DNA from: Castellaniella sp. S9
Lineage (GTDB): Bacteria; Pseudomonadota; Gammaproteobacteria; Burkholderiales; Burkholderiaceae_B
Reading direction: 5' to 3'
Assembly (NCBI RefSeq): GCF_027257175.1
Contig: NZ_JAPFGD010000006.1
Coordinates: 124,001 to 188,000 of the forward strand
DNA: 64,000 nt
Below the pieces are notes generated by a model. The model made no database searches and was not told the DNA's origin. It was given only the letters and a program-made list of their open reading frames with translations. Numbering within the stretch: the first letter of the stretch is position 1; each line of letters opens with the position of its first letter. Made by a program: the position numbers and the translations under genes. This document shows positions 43,127 through 55,796 of the stretch, in pieces.

Positions 43127-44263
43127 ATGCAAAAAGCCATTCCTGCCTTGTTCATGCGCGGCGGCACGTCGCGCGGGCCCTTTTTCCTCGAGTCCGACCT
43201 GCCGGCCGACACGGCCGCGCGCGACCGGGTGCTGCTGGCGGTCATGGGTTCGCCCGACCCGCGCCAGATCGATGGGCTGGGCGGTGCCCACCCCTTGACC
43301 AGCAAGGTCGGCATCGTGCGTCGCGGCACCGCGCCGGGCGTGGACGTGGAATTTCTGTTCGCCCAGCTGCAGCCCGATCGGGACACCGTGGACACCACCC
43401 CCAATTGCGGCAACATGCTGGCGGCGGTCGTGCCCTTCGCCATCGAGCGCGGCCTGGTCCTGCCCCAGGGCGACGAGACCACGGTGCGGGTGCTGACCCG
43501 CAATACCGGCATGCAGTGCGACATCACGGTGCGCACGCCGATGACGCCCGAGGGCCGCCGCGTCAGCTACGAGGGCGATGCGCGCATCGACGGCGTGCCG
43601 GGCCGTTCGGCGCCCATCACCATCAATTTCCTGGACACCGCCGGCTCCGTCTGCTCCGGCCTGTTGCCCACGGGGCGGGTGCTCGACACCGTCCGTGTGG
43701 AACCCGGCGAGGGCGAGGACTTCGAGGCCTTCGACATCGAGGTGACCTGTATCGACAACGGCATGCCGCTGGTGATGTTCCGCGCGGCCGACCTGGGCCG
43801 CAGCGGCTACGAGACCCCGGCGGAGCTCAATGCCGACGCCCCGCTCAAGGCCCGCATCGAGGCCCTGCGCCTGCGCGCCAGCGAGCTCATGGGCCTGGGC
43901 GACGTCCGCAGCCGCAACTATCCCAAGATGACCATGGTGTCCGAGCCGCGCGCCGGCGGCAGCATCAGCACGCGCTGCTTCATCCCGCACGTCTGCCACG
44001 AGGCCATCGGCGTGCTGGCCGCGGTCACCGTCGGCACGGCCTGCGTGCTCGAGGGATCGGTCACCCAGGGGATCGCGCGCATGCCCGAGGGCGCCCGCAA
44101 GACCGTCTCGATCGAACACCCCAGCGGCGAGTTCAGCGTCGAACTCGAACTCGATCCCGACGACGACCAGACAGTGTCGCGCGCGGCCCTGTTGCGCACC
44201 GCGCGCCTGATCATGCGCGGCGAGGTCATGGTGCCGGCGTCCGCATATCCTGAAACCCGCTAG
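43127..44263 (+). CDS. galD: 4-oxalomesaconate tautomerase (PrpF family)
   Basis: Interconverts keto and enol tautomers of 4-oxalomesaconate so that the hydratase can act. The 378-residue protein belongs to the PrpF/GalD family (FMRGGTSRGPFF near the start; TTPNCGNMLAAVVPFAIE with the catalytic Cys-Gly-Asn; a second catalytic Cys region GSVCSGLLPTG). I chose the ATG at 43127 because the -10 lies between it and the upstream in-frame ATG at 43097. There is no Shine-Dalgarno sequence, consistent with a near-leaderless mRNA. It heads the galD-ligJ-ligK-ligI-ligA-ligB-ligC operon. Confidence 0.88.
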   Translation: MQKAIPALFMRGGTSRGPFFLESDLPADTAARDRVLLAVMGSPDPRQIDGLGGAHPLTSKVGIVRRGTAPGVDVEFLFAQLQPDRDTVDTTPNCGNMLAAVVPFAIERGLVLPQGDETTVRVLTRNTGMQCDITVRTPMTPEGRRVSYEGDARIDGVPGRSAPITINFLDTAGSVCSGLLPTGRVLDTVRVEPGEGEDFEAFDIEVTCIDNGMPLVMFRAADLGRSGYETPAELNADAPLKARIEALRLRASELMGLGDVRSRNYPKMTMVSEPRAGGSISTRCFIPHVCHEAIGVLAAVTVGTACVLEGSVTQGIARMPEGARKTVSIEHPSGEFSVELELDPDDDQTVSRAALLRTARLIMRGEVMVPASAYPETR

Positions 44264-44283
44264 CTTAGAAGGACACGTTTGAG

Positions 44284-45327
44284 ATGAGCAGAAATCCCCT
44301 GATTATCGACTGTCACGGCCACTACACGACGGCGCCCCAGGCGCTGGCCGACTGGCGCGACCGCCAGATCGCCGGGATCGCGGATCCCTCGGTCATGCCC
44401 AAGGCGTCCGACCTGCGGATCAGCGACGACGATCTGCGCGAAACGATCGAGGCCAATCAACTGCGGCTGATGCGCGAGCGGGGCTCCGACCTGACGATCT
44501 TCTCGCCGCGCGCCAGCTTCATGGCCCACCACATCGGCGACTTCCAGGTCTCCAGCACCTGGGCCGCGATCTGCAACGAGCTCTGCTATCGCGTCTCGCA
44601 GCTCTTTCCCGACCAGTTCGCCACGGCGGCCATGCTGCCCCAGTCGCCCGGCGTCGACCCGGCCACCTGCATCCCCGAACTCGAGAAATGCGTGCAGCAA
44701 TACGGCGCGGTCGGCATCAACCTGAACCCCGACCCCTCGGGCGGCCACTGGACCGCGCCGCCGCTGTCGGACCGGTCCTGGTATCCCATCTACGAAAAAA
44801 TGGTCGAGTACGACATCCCGGCCATGATCCACGTGTCCACGAGCTGCAATCCGTGCTTCCACACGACCGGCTCGCACTACTTGAACGCGGACACCACCGC
44901 CTTCATGCAGTGCCTGACCTCGGACCTGTTCAAGGATTTCCCTACGTTGCGCTTCGTCATTCCGCATGGCGGCGGCGCCGCGCCGTATCATTGGGGACGC
45001 TTCCGCGGGCTGGCCCAGGCCCTGAAAAAGCCCCTGCTCGACGAGCACCTGCTGAACAACATCTATTTCGATACCTGCGTCTATCACCAGCCGGGCATCG
45101 ACCTGCTGACCAAGGTGATTCCGGTCAAGAACGTGCTGTTCGCCTCCGAGATGATCGGCGCGGTGCGCGGCATCGATCCCGAGACCGGCCACTATTTCGA
45201 CGACACCAAGCGCTACATCGAGGCTGCGACCACGCTCAGCGACGCGGACCGGTTCCAGATCTACGAAGGCAATGCGCGACGCGTCTATCCGCGGCTCGAT
45301 GCCGCGCTGAAGGCCAAGGGCCTCTGA
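44284..45327 (+). CDS. ligJ: 4-oxalomesaconate hydratase (amidohydrolase family)
   Basis: Adds water to the enol/keto form of 4-oxalomesaconate to give 4-carboxy-4-hydroxy-2-oxoadipate. The 347-residue amidohydrolase-superfamily protein has the metal motif DCHGHY near the N-terminus, a metal-type His in MIHVSTSCNPC, and PHGGGAAPYHWGRF. Length and sequence fit LigJ of the Sphingobium pathway (not the unrelated GalB). Located 20 bases after galD, its tautomerase partner, and 30 bases before ligK. Confidence 0.9.
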   Translation: MSRNPLIIDCHGHYTTAPQALADWRDRQIAGIADPSVMPKASDLRISDDDLRETIEANQLRLMRERGSDLTIFSPRASFMAHHIGDFQVSSTWAAICNELCYRVSQLFPDQFATAAMLPQSPGVDPATCIPELEKCVQQYGAVGINLNPDPSGGHWTAPPLSDRSWYPIYEKMVEYDIPAMIHVSTSCNPCFHTTGSHYLNADTTAFMQCLTSDLFKDFPTLRFVIPHGGGAAPYHWGRFRGLAQALKKPLLDEHLLNNIYFDTCVYHQPGIDLLTKVIPVKNVLFASEMIGAVRGIDPETGHYFDDTKRYIEAATTLSDADRFQIYEGNARRVYPRLDAALKAKGL

Positions 45328-45357
45328 CCCTCGGCATCACGAATAAGGACTACTGAC

Positions 45358-46053
45358 ATGGCACCTCCCCTGAACAACCTGGGCGTCGTCTACCGCAACA
45401 TCCAGCGCGCCGATCCGGCCGCCGCCAAGCGCCTTTCGGCATTCGGCGTGGCCACCATCCACGAGGCCATGGGGCGCGTCGGCCTGATGAAACCCTATAT
45501 GCGTCCCGTCTATCGCGGCGCGCGCATGTGCGGCACCGCCGTCACCGTGCTGCTGCAGCCCGGCGACAACTGGATGATGCACGTGGTGGCCGAGCAGATC
45601 CGGCCCGGCGACGTGGTGGTGGCGGCCTGCACGGCCGACAGCACCGACGGCTTCTTCGGCGACCTGCTGGCGACGTCCTTCAAGGCGCGCGGCGCGCACG
45701 GCCTCATCATCGACGGCGGCGTGCGCGACGTCGACACCCTCGAGGAGATGGACTTTCCGGTCTTCAGCCGCGCCATCAGCGCCAAGGGCACCGTCAAGGC
45801 CACCCTGGGTTCGGTGAACGTGCCCGTGGTGTGCGCCGGCGCCCAGGTGATGCCGGGCGACGTGGTCATCGCCGATGCCGACGGCGTGGTGGTGGTGCCC
45901 GCGGCGATCGCCGGCGAGGTGGCCGATCGCGCCCAGGCCCGCGAGGACAACGAGGGTGGCAAGCGCGACATCTTCGCCTCGGGCGTGCTGGGGCTGGACT
46001 ACTACAAGATGCGCGAGGGCCTCGAGAAGGCCGGCCTCAAGTACATCGACTGA
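45358..46053 (+). CDS. ligK: 4-carboxy-4-hydroxy-2-oxoadipate aldolase
   Basis: Class II metal-dependent aldolase of the RraA/HMG aldolase group that splits CHA into pyruvate and oxaloacetate, the last step of the pathway. The 231-residue protein has the catalytic and metal-binding core [18 protein letters not shown] and [12 protein letters not shown], with Arg and Asp in the expected places. Length and operon position (between ligJ and ligI) support LigK rather than the RNase E regulator RraA. Confidence 0.93.
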   Translation: MAPPLNNLGVVYRNIQRADPAAAKRLSAFGVATIHEAMGRVGLMKPYMRPVYRGARMCGTAVTVLLQPGDNWMMHVVAEQIRPGDVVVAACTADSTDGFFGDLLATSFKARGAHGLIIDGGVRDVDTLEEMDFPVFSRAISAKGTVKATLGSVNVPVVCAGAQVMPGDVVIADADGVVVVPAAIAGEVADRAQAREDNEGGKRDIFASGVLGLDYYKMREGLEKAGLKYID

Positions 46054-46072
46054 ACGACCCCAAGGACGCACG

Positions 46073-46996
46073 ATGCCGCACACCGCGATCGAAACTTTCA
46101 CCAAGACCCCGGGCTGGCTGGACTACTACGACGGTCCCAGCACGCCCCGTTTCCGCGTCCCCGAGGGTGCGGTGGACGCGCACTGCCACGTCTTCGGGCC
46201 GGGCGCCGTCTTTCCCTACGCCCCCGAGCGCAAGTACACGCCTTGCGACGCGCCCAAGGAGGCCTTGTTCGCCTTGCGCGACCACCTGGGATTTTCCAAG
46301 AACGTGATCGTCCAGGCGACCTGCCACGGCACCGACAACCGCGCCCTGGTCGATGCGCTGCGCGCCTCCGAGGGCCGCGCGCGCGGCGTGGCCACGGTGT
46401 CGCGCGACGTCACGGACACCGAACTGCAGGACATGCACGAGGCGGGCGTGCGCGGCACGCGCTTCAATTTCGTGCGCCGCCTGGCCGACTTCACCCCGCG
46501 CGAGGTCCTGGCCGAGATCGCCGCGCGCATCGCGCCGCTGGGCTGGCACGTCGTCGTCTACTTCGAGGCCCAGGACCTGCCCGAACTGTATGATTTCTTC
46601 ACCACCCTGCCCACCACGGTGGTGGTCGACCACATGGGGCGGCCCGACGTGGCCCAGCCGGTGGACGGCCCCGAGTTCCAGCGCTTCGTGCGCATGATGC
46701 ACGACCATCCGAACATCTGGAGCAAGGTCAGCTGCCCGGAACGCCTCAGCAAATCCGGCCCCCCGGCGCTGGACGGGCAACAGCACGCCTACCTGGACGT
46801 GGTGCCGTTCGCGCGCCGCCTGGTCGAGACCTTTCCCGACCGCGTGCTGTGGGGCACCGACTGGCCGCATCCCAATCTGAAGAACCACATGCCCGATGAC
46901 GGACTGCTGGTGGACTACATCCCCCAGATTGCGCCGACCGGGGAACTGCAGCGCAGGCTCCTGGTCGACAACCCGAACCGCTTGTATTGGAGGTGA
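46073..46996 (+). CDS. ligI: 2-pyrone-4,6-dicarboxylate hydrolase (lactonase)
   Basis: Hydrolyses 2-pyrone-4,6-dicarboxylate (PDC) to 4-oxalomesaconate/4-carboxy-2-hydroxymuconate. The 307-residue amidohydrolase has the HxH motif VDAHCHVFGPG near residue 35, Tyr and Arg-rich substrate segments, VVVDHMGRPD and the conserved LWGTDWPHPN with the essential Asp. LigI is unusual in needing no metal. The start ATG at 46073 follows CAAGGA; ligA2 begins 3 bases after the stop. Confidence 0.94.
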   Translation: MPHTAIETFTKTPGWLDYYDGPSTPRFRVPEGAVDAHCHVFGPGAVFPYAPERKYTPCDAPKEALFALRDHLGFSKNVIVQATCHGTDNRALVDALRASEGRARGVATVSRDVTDTELQDMHEAGVRGTRFNFVRRLADFTPREVLAEIAARIAPLGWHVVVYFEAQDLPELYDFFTTLPTTVVVDHMGRPDVAQPVDGPEFQRFVRMMHDHPNIWSKVSCPERLSKSGPPALDGQQHAYLDVVPFARRLVETFPDRVLWGTDWPHPNLKNHMPDDGLLVDYIPQIAPTGELQRRLLVDNPNRLYWR

Positions 46997-46999
46997 GCC

Positions 47000-49214
<2,215 letters not shown>

Positions 49215-49228
49215 CGGTCCGGCCGAAG

Positions 49229-49238
49229 CCCCCCCCCC
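49229..49238 (+). repeat. Homopolymeric C10 tract between ligC and binding protein 4
   Basis: Ten consecutive C bases lie 37 bases upstream of the binding-protein start, in a 61-base gap. Tracts of this length slip during replication, and Bordetella fimbrial promoters vary in phase through poly-C tracts. Here the tract is non-coding, so any effect would be on transcription or leader structure; that is inference. Confidence 0.85.
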
Positions 49239-49275
49239 AAGCAACATCGTTTCCACAAGGAGCAGGAGAACCCAC

Positions 49276-50451
49276 ATGAATTTCACTAAAAAATTCGGCA
49301 TGCTGACACTGGCGCTGGGCGCCATGACCATGGCCACCGGCGCGCAGGCGGCCGATGACCTCAAGATCGGCGTCGTCATCCCGATGTCCGGGCCCTTCGC
49401 CTCGCACGGCAAACAGATGACCAACGGCCTGAACCTGTTCCTCGCCCAGAACGGCGACACGGTCGCCGGCCGCAAGGTCAAGCTGATCATCAAGGACGAC
49501 ACCGGCGTCGCGCCGGCGGTGGCCAAGCGCCAGGCCCAGGAACTCCTGATCAAGGACAAGGTCGACATCCTGGCCGGCTTCACCCTGACCCCGAACGCGT
49601 TCTCGGTTGCGCCGCTGGCCACCGAAGCCAAGGTGCCGATGGTGATCCTCAATGCCGCCACGTCCTCGATCACTGAAAAGTCGCCCAACATCGTGCGCGT
49701 GTCGATGACGCTCCCGCAGGTCACCGCGCCCATGGCGCAGTGGGCCTATGACAACGGCATCAAGAACATCTACACCCTGGTCGCCGACTACGGCCCGGGC
49801 CACGATGCCGAGAAGCAATTCAAGAAGACCTTCACCGAGCTCGGCGGCACGATCGTCGGCGAGGTGCGCACGCCGGTCAAGAACCCCGACTTCGCGCCGT
49901 ACCTGCAGCGCATCAAGGACCTCAAGCCCGAGGCGGTGTTCCTGTTCGTGCCCAACGGCGAGCAGGGCGTGGCCCTGGCCAAAGGCTATAAAGAACGCGG
50001 CCTCGAGGAGGCCGGCATCAAGGCCCTGGCCACCGGCGACGTGACCGACGAGGACGTCATCGACGCGATGGGCGATGCCGCCATCGGCATGATCAACTCG
50101 TTCCACTATTCGCAGGTGCACGAGTCGCCCGAGAACAAGGCTTTTACCGAGGCCTATGCCAAGGCCTATCCGAACGACCGGCCCAATTTCATGGCGGTGG
50201 CGGCTTATGACGGCATGCACATGATCTACCAGGCCCTGGAGCAGACCAAGGGCGATGCCAGCGCCGACGCCTTCATGGCGGCCGTCAAGGGCATGAAGTG
50301 GATGAGCCCGCGCGGTCCGGTCCAGATCGATCCCGACACCCGCGACATCATCCAGGACGTCTATATCCGCAAGGTCGAGCGCGTCGACGGCGTGCTGCAG
50401 AACGTCGAATTCGACAAGATCGAAGCGGTGAAGGACCCGGGCAAGCAGTAA
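49276..50451 (+). CDS. ABC transporter periplasmic binding protein 4 (LivJ-like, type I)
   Basis: A 391-residue exported binding protein heading the transport genes. The signal peptide ends at about AQA (residue 25), followed by DDLKIGVVIPMSGPFASHG and the shared family segments (DYGPGHDAEKQFKK, YIRKVERVDG). AGGAGCAGGAG precedes the ATG. As the only copy next to livHMGF it is probably the cognate protein of the importer, with protocatechuate or a related acid as the likely ligand. It is more divergent than copies 2 and 3 are from each other. Confidence 0.9.
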   Translation: MNFTKKFGMLTLALGAMTMATGAQAADDLKIGVVIPMSGPFASHGKQMTNGLNLFLAQNGDTVAGRKVKLIIKDDTGVAPAVAKRQAQELLIKDKVDILAGFTLTPNAFSVAPLATEAKVPMVILNAATSSITEKSPNIVRVSMTLPQVTAPMAQWAYDNGIKNIYTLVADYGPGHDAEKQFKKTFTELGGTIVGEVRTPVKNPDFAPYLQRIKDLKPEAVFLFVPNGEQGVALAKGYKERGLEEAGIKALATGDVTDEDVIDAMGDAAIGMINSFHYSQVHESPENKAFTEAYAKAYPNDRPNFMAVAAYDGMHMIYQALEQTKGDASADAFMAAVKGMKWMSPRGPVQIDPDTRDIIQDVYIRKVERVDGVLQNVEFDKIEAVKDPGKQ

Positions 50452-50523
50452 ACACATCGCCCGCGGGCGGGACGCCATCGGGGAACCGGCGGCCCGCCCG
50501 TCTCATGGCAGGGGACGATCCAA

Positions 50524-51378
50524 ATGACTATATTCTTTGACGGCATTGCCTCGGGCATGCTGCTTTTCCTGATCAGCGTAGGGCTCTCGGTGACCCTCGG
50601 GCTGATGAACTTCGTGAATCTCGCGCATGGCGCGTTCGCCATGCTGGGCGGTTATGCCTCCGTGGTGCTGCTCAACAGCTACGGCGTGCCGTTCCTTGCA
50701 ACGCTGCCCGTGGCCATACTCCTGCCTGCGATCGCCGGCATGATCCTCGAGCGCACCCTGTACCGGCGCCTGTACGCCGCCTCCGAACTGGACCAGGTGC
50801 TGTTCTCCATCGGCCTGATGTTCATGGCGATCGCGGCGGCGCATTATTTCTTCGGCGCACAGCAGCAGCCGCTGCATCTGCCCGATTTCCTGACGGGCCA
50901 GATCCATCTGCCGGGTCTGGATGTCGGCATTTATCGTCTGTTCCTGATCATCGTCGGCCTGATCATCGCCGTCATGCTGCAATGGTCGGTCGTCAACACG
51001 CCGTTCGGCGCGCGCCTGCGGGCCTCGGTCGACAACCAGCGCGTGGCGCGCGGCATGGGCATCGACGTGAACCGCGTATTCAGCCTGACGTTCGCACTGG
51101 GCTCGGCCCTGGCGGGCCTGGGCGGCGCGCTGGGCGTTGAAATGCTCGGCCTCGATCCCGAATTTCCGGCCAAGTACCTGGTGTACTTCCTGATCGTGGT
51201 GTCGGTGGGCGGCAGCGGCAACATCATGGGCTCGCTGTACGCGGCCATCATCCTGGGTGTCGCCGACGTCGCGGGGAAATACTACGTCCCGCAGATCGGT
51301 GCATTCATCATCTACGCCGTCATGGTCGCGACCCTGATCTTCCGTCCCCAAGGCCTGTTCGGTCGCTCTCATAAATAG
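50524..51378 (+). CDS. livH: ABC importer permease LivH-type
   Basis: A 284-residue inner-membrane permease of the branched-chain amino acid/aromatic acid (HAAT) family with about eight membrane segments. The family signature GLSVTLGLMNFVNLAHGAF appears near the N-terminus and the cytosolic coupling region RVARGMGIDVNRV near the middle. It forms the channel with LivM. In this island the substrate is probably an aromatic acid, as with related transporters in Rhodopseudomonas and other aromatic degraders. It is 72 bases after binding protein 4. Confidence 0.92.
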   Translation: MTIFFDGIASGMLLFLISVGLSVTLGLMNFVNLAHGAFAMLGGYASVVLLNSYGVPFLATLPVAILLPAIAGMILERTLYRRLYAASELDQVLFSIGLMFMAIAAAHYFFGAQQQPLHLPDFLTGQIHLPGLDVGIYRLFLIIVGLIIAVMLQWSVVNTPFGARLRASVDNQRVARGMGIDVNRVFSLTFALGSALAGLGGALGVEMLGLDPEFPAKYLVYFLIVVSVGGSGNIMGSLYAAIILGVADVAGKYYVPQIGAFIIYAVMVATLIFRPQGLFGRSHK

Positions 51379-51389
51379 GGCCCAGACAA

Positions 51390-52445
51390 ATGACTACCAA
51401 TGCAACGACGACGGGCGCGGCCCCCCGCGCTGCCGACCGGCCGGACTTCCTGAGGCGCTTCCGCCAGGGGGCGCGCTGGCACCCCCTGGAATACCTGTTC
51501 TGGTGTATTCCGGTGGCGGCCTATTTCCTGTTCACCGACAATTATCTCCTGCTCAGCCAGATCGCGATCACGGCGCTGTTCGCCATATCGCTGGACCTCA
51601 TCTTCGGTTATGCCGGCGTGATTTCCCTGGGCCATGCGGCATTCTTCGGCGTTGGCGCCTATGTCGCCGGGATGCTCGGAATCTACGGCCTGGGCGATCC
51701 GCTGCTGGGCCTGCTGCTGGGGGCGATCGTCGCCGGCTTCGTGGGCTTTCTCAGCAGTTTCCTGCTGCTGCGCGGCAACGACCTCTCGCGCCTGATGGTG
51801 ACCTTGGGCGTCGCTCTCATGCTCTACGAGCTGGCCAACAAGTTCACCGACATCACCGGCGGCGTCGACGGGCTGCCGGGCGTCGAGGTCAAGCCCATCC
51901 TGGGCCTGTTCGAGTTCGACATGTACGGGCGGGTCGCCTACGTCTATTCGGCCGTGGTGCTGTTCGTGCTGTTCTGGGTGGCGCGCCGGCTGGTGCATTC
52001 GCCCTTCGGACAAAGCCTGCGCGGCATCCACATGAACACGCTGCGCATGCCGGCGCTGGGCGTGCCGGTCACGCGCCGCCTGGTCAAGGTCTATACGATC
52101 GGCGCCGCCTATGCCGGCGTGGCGGGGGCCCTGCTCACGCAGACCAACCAGTTCGTCTCGATCGACGTGCTGGGCTTCCAGCGCTCGGCCGACTTGCTGC
52201 TGATCCTGATCCTGGGCGGCGCGGGGTATCTCTATGGGGCGATCTTCGGTTCGATCGTGTTCGTGGTGATGAATTATCTGCTGTCCGACATGAATCCGCA
52301 GTACTGGCAGTTCTGGCTGGGCCTGATCCTGGTCCTGGTGGTGCTGTTCGCTCGCGGCGGCATCATGGGCACGGCGCTGCAATGGATCGAGAACGCGCGA
52401 CACCGGGCCCGGGACCGGGACCGTGGCCAGGAGGGTCAATCATGA
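51390..52445 (+). CDS. livM: ABC importer permease LivM-type
   Basis: A 351-residue permease, the second channel subunit of the importer. About nine or ten membrane segments follow a 40-residue cytosolic N-terminus; the conserved GYAGVISLGHAAFFGVGAY and the coupling-helix region near RMPALGVPVTRRLVKVY are visible. It starts 11 bases after livH and overlaps livG by 4 bases (ATGA). Confidence 0.92.
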   Translation: MTTNATTTGAAPRAADRPDFLRRFRQGARWHPLEYLFWCIPVAAYFLFTDNYLLLSQIAITALFAISLDLIFGYAGVISLGHAAFFGVGAYVAGMLGIYGLGDPLLGLLLGAIVAGFVGFLSSFLLLRGNDLSRLMVTLGVALMLYELANKFTDITGGVDGLPGVEVKPILGLFEFDMYGRVAYVYSAVVLFVLFWVARRLVHSPFGQSLRGIHMNTLRMPALGVPVTRRLVKVYTIGAAYAGVAGALLTQTNQFVSIDVLGFQRSADLLLILILGGAGYLYGAIFGSIVFVVMNYLLSDMNPQYWQFWLGLILVLVVLFARGGIMGTALQWIENARHRARDRDRGQEGQS

Positions 52446-53186
52446 ACACCGTTCTCAAGACCCACAATCTGGTCAAGCGTTTCGGCGGCTTCGTCGTGAC
52501 CGACGACGTCAGCCTGTCGATCCAGCAGGGCGCGCGCCATGCCCTGATCGGCCCCAACGGGGCCGGCAAGACCACGCTGATCAACCTGCTGACCGGGTTC
52601 CTCGCGCCGACCTCCGGCAGCATCGAGCTCATGGGCGCGGACGTCACCCAGATGTCGCAGCACGAGCGCTGCCGCAAGGGGCTGGTGCGCACGTTCCAGA
52701 TCAATCAGCTGTTCGTCGGCATGACGGTGCTGGAATCGGTCACCATGGCGGTCTGCGAGCGCATGGGCCTTGGCAGCCGCTGGTGGAATCCCGTCGGCTC
52801 GTATGCCGAGGCGGTGGACGAGGCGGCCGAGATCCTGCGCCGACTTAAGCTCATCGACGATGCCTACGAGGTCACGCGCAACCTGGCCTACGGCCGCCAG
52901 CGCCTGATCGAGATCGCCCTGGCCCTCGCGCTGCAACCCAAGGTGCTGCTGCTCGACGAGCCCGCGGCCGGCGTGCCCACCAGCGAAAGCCAGGAACTGT
53001 TCGAAACGATCGCCCAGCTGCCCCGGGACGTGACCATCCTGCTGATCGAGCACGACATGAATCTGGTATTCAAGTTCGCCGAACGCATCTCGGTGCTGGT
53101 CAACGGCGCCCTGCTGGTCGAGGACACCCCCGACGTGATCGCGCATCATCCGCGCGTCAAGGAAGTCTATCTCGGAGAAAACACCC

Positions 53187-53194
<8 letters not shown>
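52442..53194 (+). CDS. livG: ABC importer ATP-binding protein LivG-type
   Basis: A 250-residue ATPase that powers the importer with LivF. Walker A GPNGAGKTT lies near residue 38 and Walker B LLLDEPAAG near residue 180. The ABC signature position reads AYGRQRLIE rather than the canonical LSGGQ; LivG proteins often have SYGxQR here, so the departure is moderate. It overlaps livM by 4 bases and the livF fusion by 8. Confidence 0.92.
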
Positions 53195-54521
<1,327 letters not shown>

Positions 54522-54527
54522 TGTCCG

Positions 54528-54555
54528 AGGCGGCGCGGATCTTTCCGCGCCGCCT
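54528..54555. terminator. Hairpin between convergent livF and benE
   Basis: A perfect 11-base-pair stem (AGGCGGCGCGG / CCGCGCCGCCT) with loop ATCTTT directly follows the livF stop. The U run is weak (GTTCC), so it may end or protect the transcripts from both sides. Confidence 0.6.
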
Positions 54556-54602
54556 GTTCCGTTCGGATCATGCGCCCGCCCATCGGCGGGGCGTCCGGGC
54601 GC

Positions 54603-55781
54603 TCAGCGGCGCCGGCGCGCCAGCGCGTGGCAGAGGCCGCCCAGCACCAGTCCCCAGAATGCGCTGCCCACGCCCAGCAGGCTCATGCCCGAGGCGGTCG
54701 CCAGGAACGTGACCAGCGCCGCCTCGCGGCCCTCGGGCTCGCGCAAGGCTTCCGAGATGCCGGCTCCCAGCGTGCCCAGCAGCGCGAGGCCGGCGATGGC
54801 GGCCACGAGCGCCGCCGGGAAAGCGGCGAACAGGCCGACGACGGTCGCGCCGAAGACACCCGTGGCGAGGTAGAACAAGCCCGCCCAGACCGAGGCCTTG
54901 TAGCGTTGCGCGGCATCGGGATCGGCATCGGGACTCATGCAGATGGCGGCTGTGATCGCCGCCAGGTTGAAGGAAAACCCCCCCAGGGGCGCCAGCGCGA
55001 CGCCCGCCAGGCCGGTCCAGGTGATCAGCGGCGAGGCCGGCGTGTCGTAGCCGTTGGCGCGCAGCACGGCCAGGCCCGGCACGTTCTGCGACGTCATGGT
55101 GACGATGAACAGCGGGATGCCGATCCCCAGCAGCGCCGGCCACGAGAATTCGGGCGCCATCCAGACCGGCCGCGTCGGCGTCCAGTCCAGGCCGCCCAGG
55201 TGCAGCATGCCCGCACCGGCGGCCCACAGGATGCCCGCCAGGAAGGCCAACGGCACCGCATAGCGCGGCAGCAGGCGACGGGCGACGATGAACGTCGCGA
55301 ACATCAGCAGGACCAGCGCCGCCTGCTCGCGTACCGCGCCGAACAGCGCCAGGCCGAATTGCAGGAGTATGCCCGCCAGCATGGCGTTGGCCAGATTGCG
55401 CGGCATGTGGTCCATGATCCGCTGGAACCATCCGGTGACTCCGCTGAGCGTGATCAATGCGGACGAGAACAGGAACACGCCGATCGCCTGCGACATGCCG
55501 ATGTCGCCCAGGCTGGTGGCCAGCAGGGCGGCGCCCGGCGTGGACCAGGCGGTCAGGACGGGCGTGCGCCAGGCCAGCGACAACCCGATGCAGGTCACGC
55601 CCATGCCGATGCCCAGCGCCCACATCCACGAGCCCAATTGAGCCGGATCGGCGCCCGCGGCGCTGGCGGCCTGGAACACGATGGCCACGGAGCTGGTGTA
55701 TCCGACCAGCACGGCGATGAAGCCTGAAGAGACGTGCGAAATCCGCAGCCAGCGGCCAAGGAACGCCAGGGCTTGTTGCAT
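54603..55781 (-). CDS. benE: BenE-family benzoate/H+ symporter
   Basis: A 392-residue inner-membrane transporter with about 12 hydrophobic segments. It has the family start (SSGFIAVLVGYTSSVAIVFQA region), the SWPALLGIGIPLFIVTMTSQN segment and NVPGLAVLRANGY. BenE members import benzoate and similar acids using the proton gradient. It lies 15 bases after an HDOD-domain gene on the same strand, so the two are probably cotranscribed. No benzoate ring-hydroxylating genes are in the window; the transported acid may be one of the island's substrates. Confidence 0.9.
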   Translation of the reverse strand: MQQALAFLGRWLRISHVSSGFIAVLVGYTSSVAIVFQAASAAGADPAQLGSWMWALGIGMGVTCIGLSLAWRTPVLTAWSTPGAALLATSLGDIGMSQAIGVFLFSSALITLSGVTGWFQRIMDHMPRNLANAMLAGILLQFGLALFGAVREQAALVLLMFATFIVARRLLPRYAVPLAFLAGILWAAGAGMLHLGGLDWTPTRPVWMAPEFSWPALLGIGIPLFIVTMTSQNVPGLAVLRANGYDTPASPLITWTGLAGVALAPLGGFSFNLAAITAAICMSPDADPDAAQRYKASVWAGLFYLATGVFGATVVGLFAAFPAALVAAIAGLALLGTLGAGISEALREPEGREAALVTFLATASGMSLLGVGSAFWGLVLGGLCHALARRRR

Positions 55782-55796
55782 GAAGGGTCCGTCCGC

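Noticed and set aside
45358-46053. Identification of the LigK gene as the RNase E inhibitor RraA
   Set aside because: The fold is shared, but the position between ligJ and ligI in a complete protocatechuate 4,5-cleavage operon makes the aldolase role far more likely.
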